A DNA stretch of 64,000 bases, from assembly GCA_029552745.1 (NCBI GenBank), contig JAKPDK010000167.1, positions 261,973-325,972 of the forward strand, in the 5' to 3' direction. This DNA is from Candidatus Hydrogenedentota bacterium (GTDB lineage Bacteria; Hydrogenedentota; Hydrogenedentia; Hydrogenedentales; SLHB01). The notes beneath the pieces are model-generated. The model did no database searches, was not told the origin of the DNA, and was given only the letters and a program-made list of their open reading frames with translations. Of the stretch, positions 61,794 to 64,000 are shown in pieces; the first letter of the stretch is position 1; the number at the start of each line of letters is the position of its first letter. The translations under genes and the position numbers were made by a program.

Positions 61794-62459
61794 TCAGCTT
61801 TGGGACTCTTGTTTTTTACGTAGGGTCTCCAAACGTTGGCGCGCCATCATGCTGGTTTCACCCACCAACTCCGCAACCTTTTCAGCATTTACAAGGATCT
61901 CGGTTACCAACGTTTGGGCACGAGGATCGTCCTTAAAATGAAACGCCAGCATGTCCGCAGCGGCATAGAGGGCTTGCAATGGATTATTTACGGCATGCGC
62001 CAGACGTCGGATCCGCTCAAATATCGCCAGGTCATCCTCAGCGACTGTTTTATCTGCTGTGGTGGCCTGTTGCTGTAATTCTTGGATACGGAGAACCGTT
62101 TTCACCCATGTCCGCAACACCCGATCGTCAATCGGCTGAGTTAGATAACCATCGGCGCCGGTTTCAAGCCCGTTACTGATACTTTGTTCGTCTGTCCGTT
62201 GGGCGGAAATCAAAATAATGGGGATATGCGAGGTGCGGGGGTCCTGTTTCAACGTTCGGCAGACTTCAATGCCACTGATGTCAGGCAAAACCACGTCAAG
62301 GATGATCAAATCAAACGAGGGGTTTTCACGTACCATATCCAGCGCTGCCTGCCCCGTGTTTGCGGCGATCAACCCATAGCCGTCTTTCAAGAGCAATGCC
62401 CTCAAAACTTTGAGGTTCACTGGGTTATCATCTACGATTAAGATAGTTGGTTCTTCCAT
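61794..62459 (-). CDS. Receiver domain plus DHp-like domain, no ATPase domain
   Basis: A 221-residue signalling protein. The N-terminal receiver keeps Asp10, Asp11 and the phospho-acceptor Asp55 (LIILDVVLPD), but the position normally held by the conserved Lys reads LTQPI, so that residue is Gln108. From about 145 a two-helix dimerisation domain follows with His155 in RRLAHAVNNPLQALYAA, an H-box-like motif of the type HxxNNPL seen in kinases. The chain ends at 221 with no HATPase domain. It could be a phosphotransfer protein or a degenerate kinase. It is monocistronic and lies upstream of a PHP-domain gene on the other strand. Confidence 0.85.
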   Translation of the reverse strand: MEEPTILIVDDNPVNLKVLRALLLKDGYGLIAANTGQAALDMVRENPSFDLIILDVVLPDISGIEVCRTLKQDPRTSHIPIILISAQRTDEQSISNGLETGADGYLTQPIDDRVLRTWVKTVLRIQELQQQATTADKTVAEDDLAIFERIRRLAHAVNNPLQALYAAADMLAFHFKDDPRAQTLVTEILVNAEKVAELVGETSMMARQRLETLRKKQESQS

Positions 62460-62588
62460 CTCTTTGGATTACCCTCGGGCTTATGGAGTTTTCATGCTTA
62501 AGAAATTGCCTCGTTTTGCCTAAAACTATATACTAGAACACAACTACCAAGCACGCAAGTAAAACCTTTTTCCGGAACAACCCACAAC

Positions 62589-63383
62589 GTGGATATCCAA
62601 CAAGACCTGCACATTCACACTTTCCGGTCAAATTGCGGAAAGCCATCCAATACGGTTCAAGCCATCATCGAAACCCTGGAAAAGAGAAACATTCTCTTAG
62701 CTGGATTGACCGACCACATCGACACCGTCGAACAACAACCGCGTTTTCAAACGATTGCGGCTGCAAACCGAGCCGATGTTTCCGCGTCGCCTAGCCCTTG
62801 TCGTGTCCTTGTGGGAGCGGAAGCCACCATGTTGTCGCCCCAAGAATGCGCCCTGTCTTCCGAAATGGCACGACGCCTTGATTTCGTTATCGTTTCATGC
62901 AACCACTACCATTTGGCGGTTGTTGAAAAGCCAAAAAACCCCACACCGGCGAACTACGCCAGCCATCACCTTGCCATGATTCGAGGGGCAGCCCAACTCG
63001 GGTTTGTCACCATTATCGCCCACCCTTTTCTCAATGACTATTGCGATGTTCAGTTGGCAAAACAAACGATGAAAAAGTATAAAGAAAAAGAACTTGTGGA
63101 AACTTTACAGCAACTAGCCAAAGCAAGGGTTGCTCTTGAGATAAATCCATATCGCGTCGTCAATGCGCTCGGGTGGTTTAAGGACCTGGTAGTGGAAGGT
63201 AGGCGGCACGGAGTTAAGTTTTCTTTAGGTAGCGACTCTCACATGCTCGTTCGCGTGGGGTGTCCGCCAGAACCCATTGAAGATGCAAAAGGGAACTACA
63301 CCCCACAAAAGGTTTGCGACAGTATCGGCTTATCACCCGAAGACCTGATATGGCCTTTTCTCAATCCTGCTGCGGTAGCGTAA
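62589..63383 (+). CDS. PHP-domain metal-dependent phosphoesterase
   Basis: A 264-residue protein with the PHP motifs in order: DLHIHTFRS, LAGLTDHID, VGAEATML, VIVSCNHYH, TIIAHPFLND, LEINPY and SLGSDSHM, whose His and Asp/Glu residues bind a trinuclear metal site. The start is GTG at 62589. Small PHP proteins hydrolyse phosphate esters of nucleotides or histidinol phosphate; the substrate here is unclear. Convergent to the OmpA-type gene, with 50 bases between. No partner gene is obvious. Confidence 0.9.
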   Translation: MDIQQDLHIHTFRSNCGKPSNTVQAIIETLEKRNILLAGLTDHIDTVEQQPRFQTIAAANRADVSASPSPCRVLVGAEATMLSPQECALSSEMARRLDFVIVSCNHYHLAVVEKPKNPTPANYASHHLAMIRGAAQLGFVTIIAHPFLNDYCDVQLAKQTMKKYKEKELVETLQQLAKARVALEINPYRVVNALGWFKDLVVEGRRHGVKFSLGSDSHMLVRVGCPPEPIEDAKGNYTPQKVCDSIGLSPEDLIWPFLNPAAVA

Positions 63384-63433
63384 ACTGCCTCGGGAAGCAA
63401 CGGGGCCCTTATTGTGAAGAAGTGAGGGAATCT

Positions 63434-64000
63434 TTAGCGTTGGTCCGCACCGGAAACGATGACAAGCACCTCCGCTCGCCGATTTAAGTGGCGTTGAGCC
63501 GGGTCAGTAGTAACGCGGCGGCTCTCACCATAACTCACCGTTTCAATACGAGATGAATCTATACCGTGTTGGGTTAGGAATTTTTTTACGGCTTCCGCGC
63601 GGCGCATACCCAATTTTTGGTTGTAAGCGTCCGTGTATAAATCGCAACAATGGCCTTCTATTCTCACACGGACATCCGGGTGGGTCTTCATGTAGTCTAA
63701 AACCTTCTCTGCTACTGTAATGCCATCGGGTCGAAGCATGGCTTTATCTAAATCAAAGTAGATGGTGTCAAACTTGGCAGGGGCAGCTTCTTGGTACGGC
63801 GGCACCTCCGCCTTCGCAAACTTCATATAATTTCCAAAGGCTTTGCCTCGATTTCCCCACCAGACATCCGTTGCGTTGCTTACAGGGGTGGTTTTCCCTG
63901 ACTTACTACAAGTTGCTTCCTTTGTTTTGCCGTTAGGGCTTTTCTCTCCGGCATACACGCTTGGCATGCTGAATACCACCAACGCCAGAAGTCCAATACC
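63434..64000 (-). CDS. OmpA/Pal-family peptidoglycan-binding protein, 5' end missing
   Basis: The frame stays open to the right edge, so the N-terminus is outside. The first visible residues (GIGLLALVVFSMPSVYAGE) look like the end of a signal peptide. After a short linker, the C-terminal OmpA domain begins at about FDTIYFDLDKAMLRPDG and includes VRVRIEGHCCDLYTDAYNQKLGMRRAEAVKKFL, HGIDSSRIETVSYGESRR and HLNRRAEVLV, all typical; the Asp and Arg that contact peptidoglycan are present. The protein probably links outer membrane and cell wall. A Cys-Cys in the EGH segment replaces the more common TD pair in EGHTD. Confidence 0.9.
   Translation of the reverse strand, partial: GIGLLALVVFSMPSVYAGEKSPNGKTKEATCSKSGKTTPVSNATDVWWGNRGKAFGNYMKFAKAEVPPYQEAAPAKFDTIYFDLDKAMLRPDGITVAEKVLDYMKTHPDVRVRIEGHCCDLYTDAYNQKLGMRRAEAVKKFLTQHGIDSSRIETVSYGESRRVTTDPAQRHLNRRAEVLVIVSGADQR

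Overview
The window looks like a chromosomal segment of an uncultured, anaerobic, Gram-negative-type bacterium. Evidence for an outer membrane is a PagL-like deacylase fragment, an OmpA/Pal-type protein, a bifunctional HldE-like enzyme of heptose activation and several lipoproteins. One H-X9-DG-like pseudopilin, HEAT and TPR proteins, ceramidase-like and heparinase-like enzymes and Gfo/Idh/MocA and sugar-isomerase genes recall Hydrogenedentota, Sumerlaeota, Lentisphaerota and planctomycete relatives. That placement is an inference from gene content. No rRNA or tRNA gene and no CRISPR array was seen.

Layout. 1-4.1 kb: end of a PagL-like gene, a HEAT-repeat lipoprotein and a BtuFCD/FecBCDE-type ABC uptake operon on the minus strand. 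4.1-4.9 kb: a control region with a repeat element, a promoter and a Rex-type operator. 4.9-16.7 kb: an 11-gene [FeFe]-hydrogenase operon (response regulator, hydC, hydB, hydA, histidine kinase, hydG, TM1266-type regulator, aspA, hydF, hydE, rex), nearly all overlapping or tightly spaced. 16.7-24.5 kb: mixed genes (LamG protein, oxidoreductase, TrkA_C membrane protein, nitrilase-family hydrolase, RarA, sodium:solute symporter). 24.8-31.5 kb: a lower-GC block with two PilB/GspE ATPases flanking a candidate oriC plus dnaN, then an HDOD protein. 31.5-33.7 kb: a TMTC-like membrane TPR protein. 34.2-40.3 kb: a secreted-hydrolase cluster, including a ceramidase and Ntn-hydrolase (C45) fusion. 40.3-41.5 kb: scpA and a YraN gene. 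41.6-52.2 kb: a LacI-type regulator with two matching operators, a pseudopilin, an unusual TPR plus solute-binding plus permease fusion, a MalG-type permease, a glycosidase-like protein and a nucleoside hydrolase. 52.7-64 kb: hldE, hslV, sugar isomerase, heparinase-like protein, class V aminotransferase, a second polytopic TMTC-like protein, a REC-DHp protein, a PHP hydrolase and an OmpA-type fragment.

How it works together. The hydrogenase operon encodes an NADH-linked HydABC enzyme, all three H-cluster maturases and their likely control: Rex, whose repressor family senses NADH/NAD+, a two-component pair and a TM1266 protein. A palindrome with the GTGA-N6-TCAC geometry of Rex sites sits just after the operon promoter, so the system is probably autoregulated by redox state. 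The LacI cluster looks like an inducible scavenging module for a carbohydrate-like substrate, with uptake, extracellular attack and intracellular hydrolysis encoded side by side.

Five copies of a roughly 145-bp inverted-repeat element are scattered in the intergenic spaces and explain most of the long non-coding stretches.
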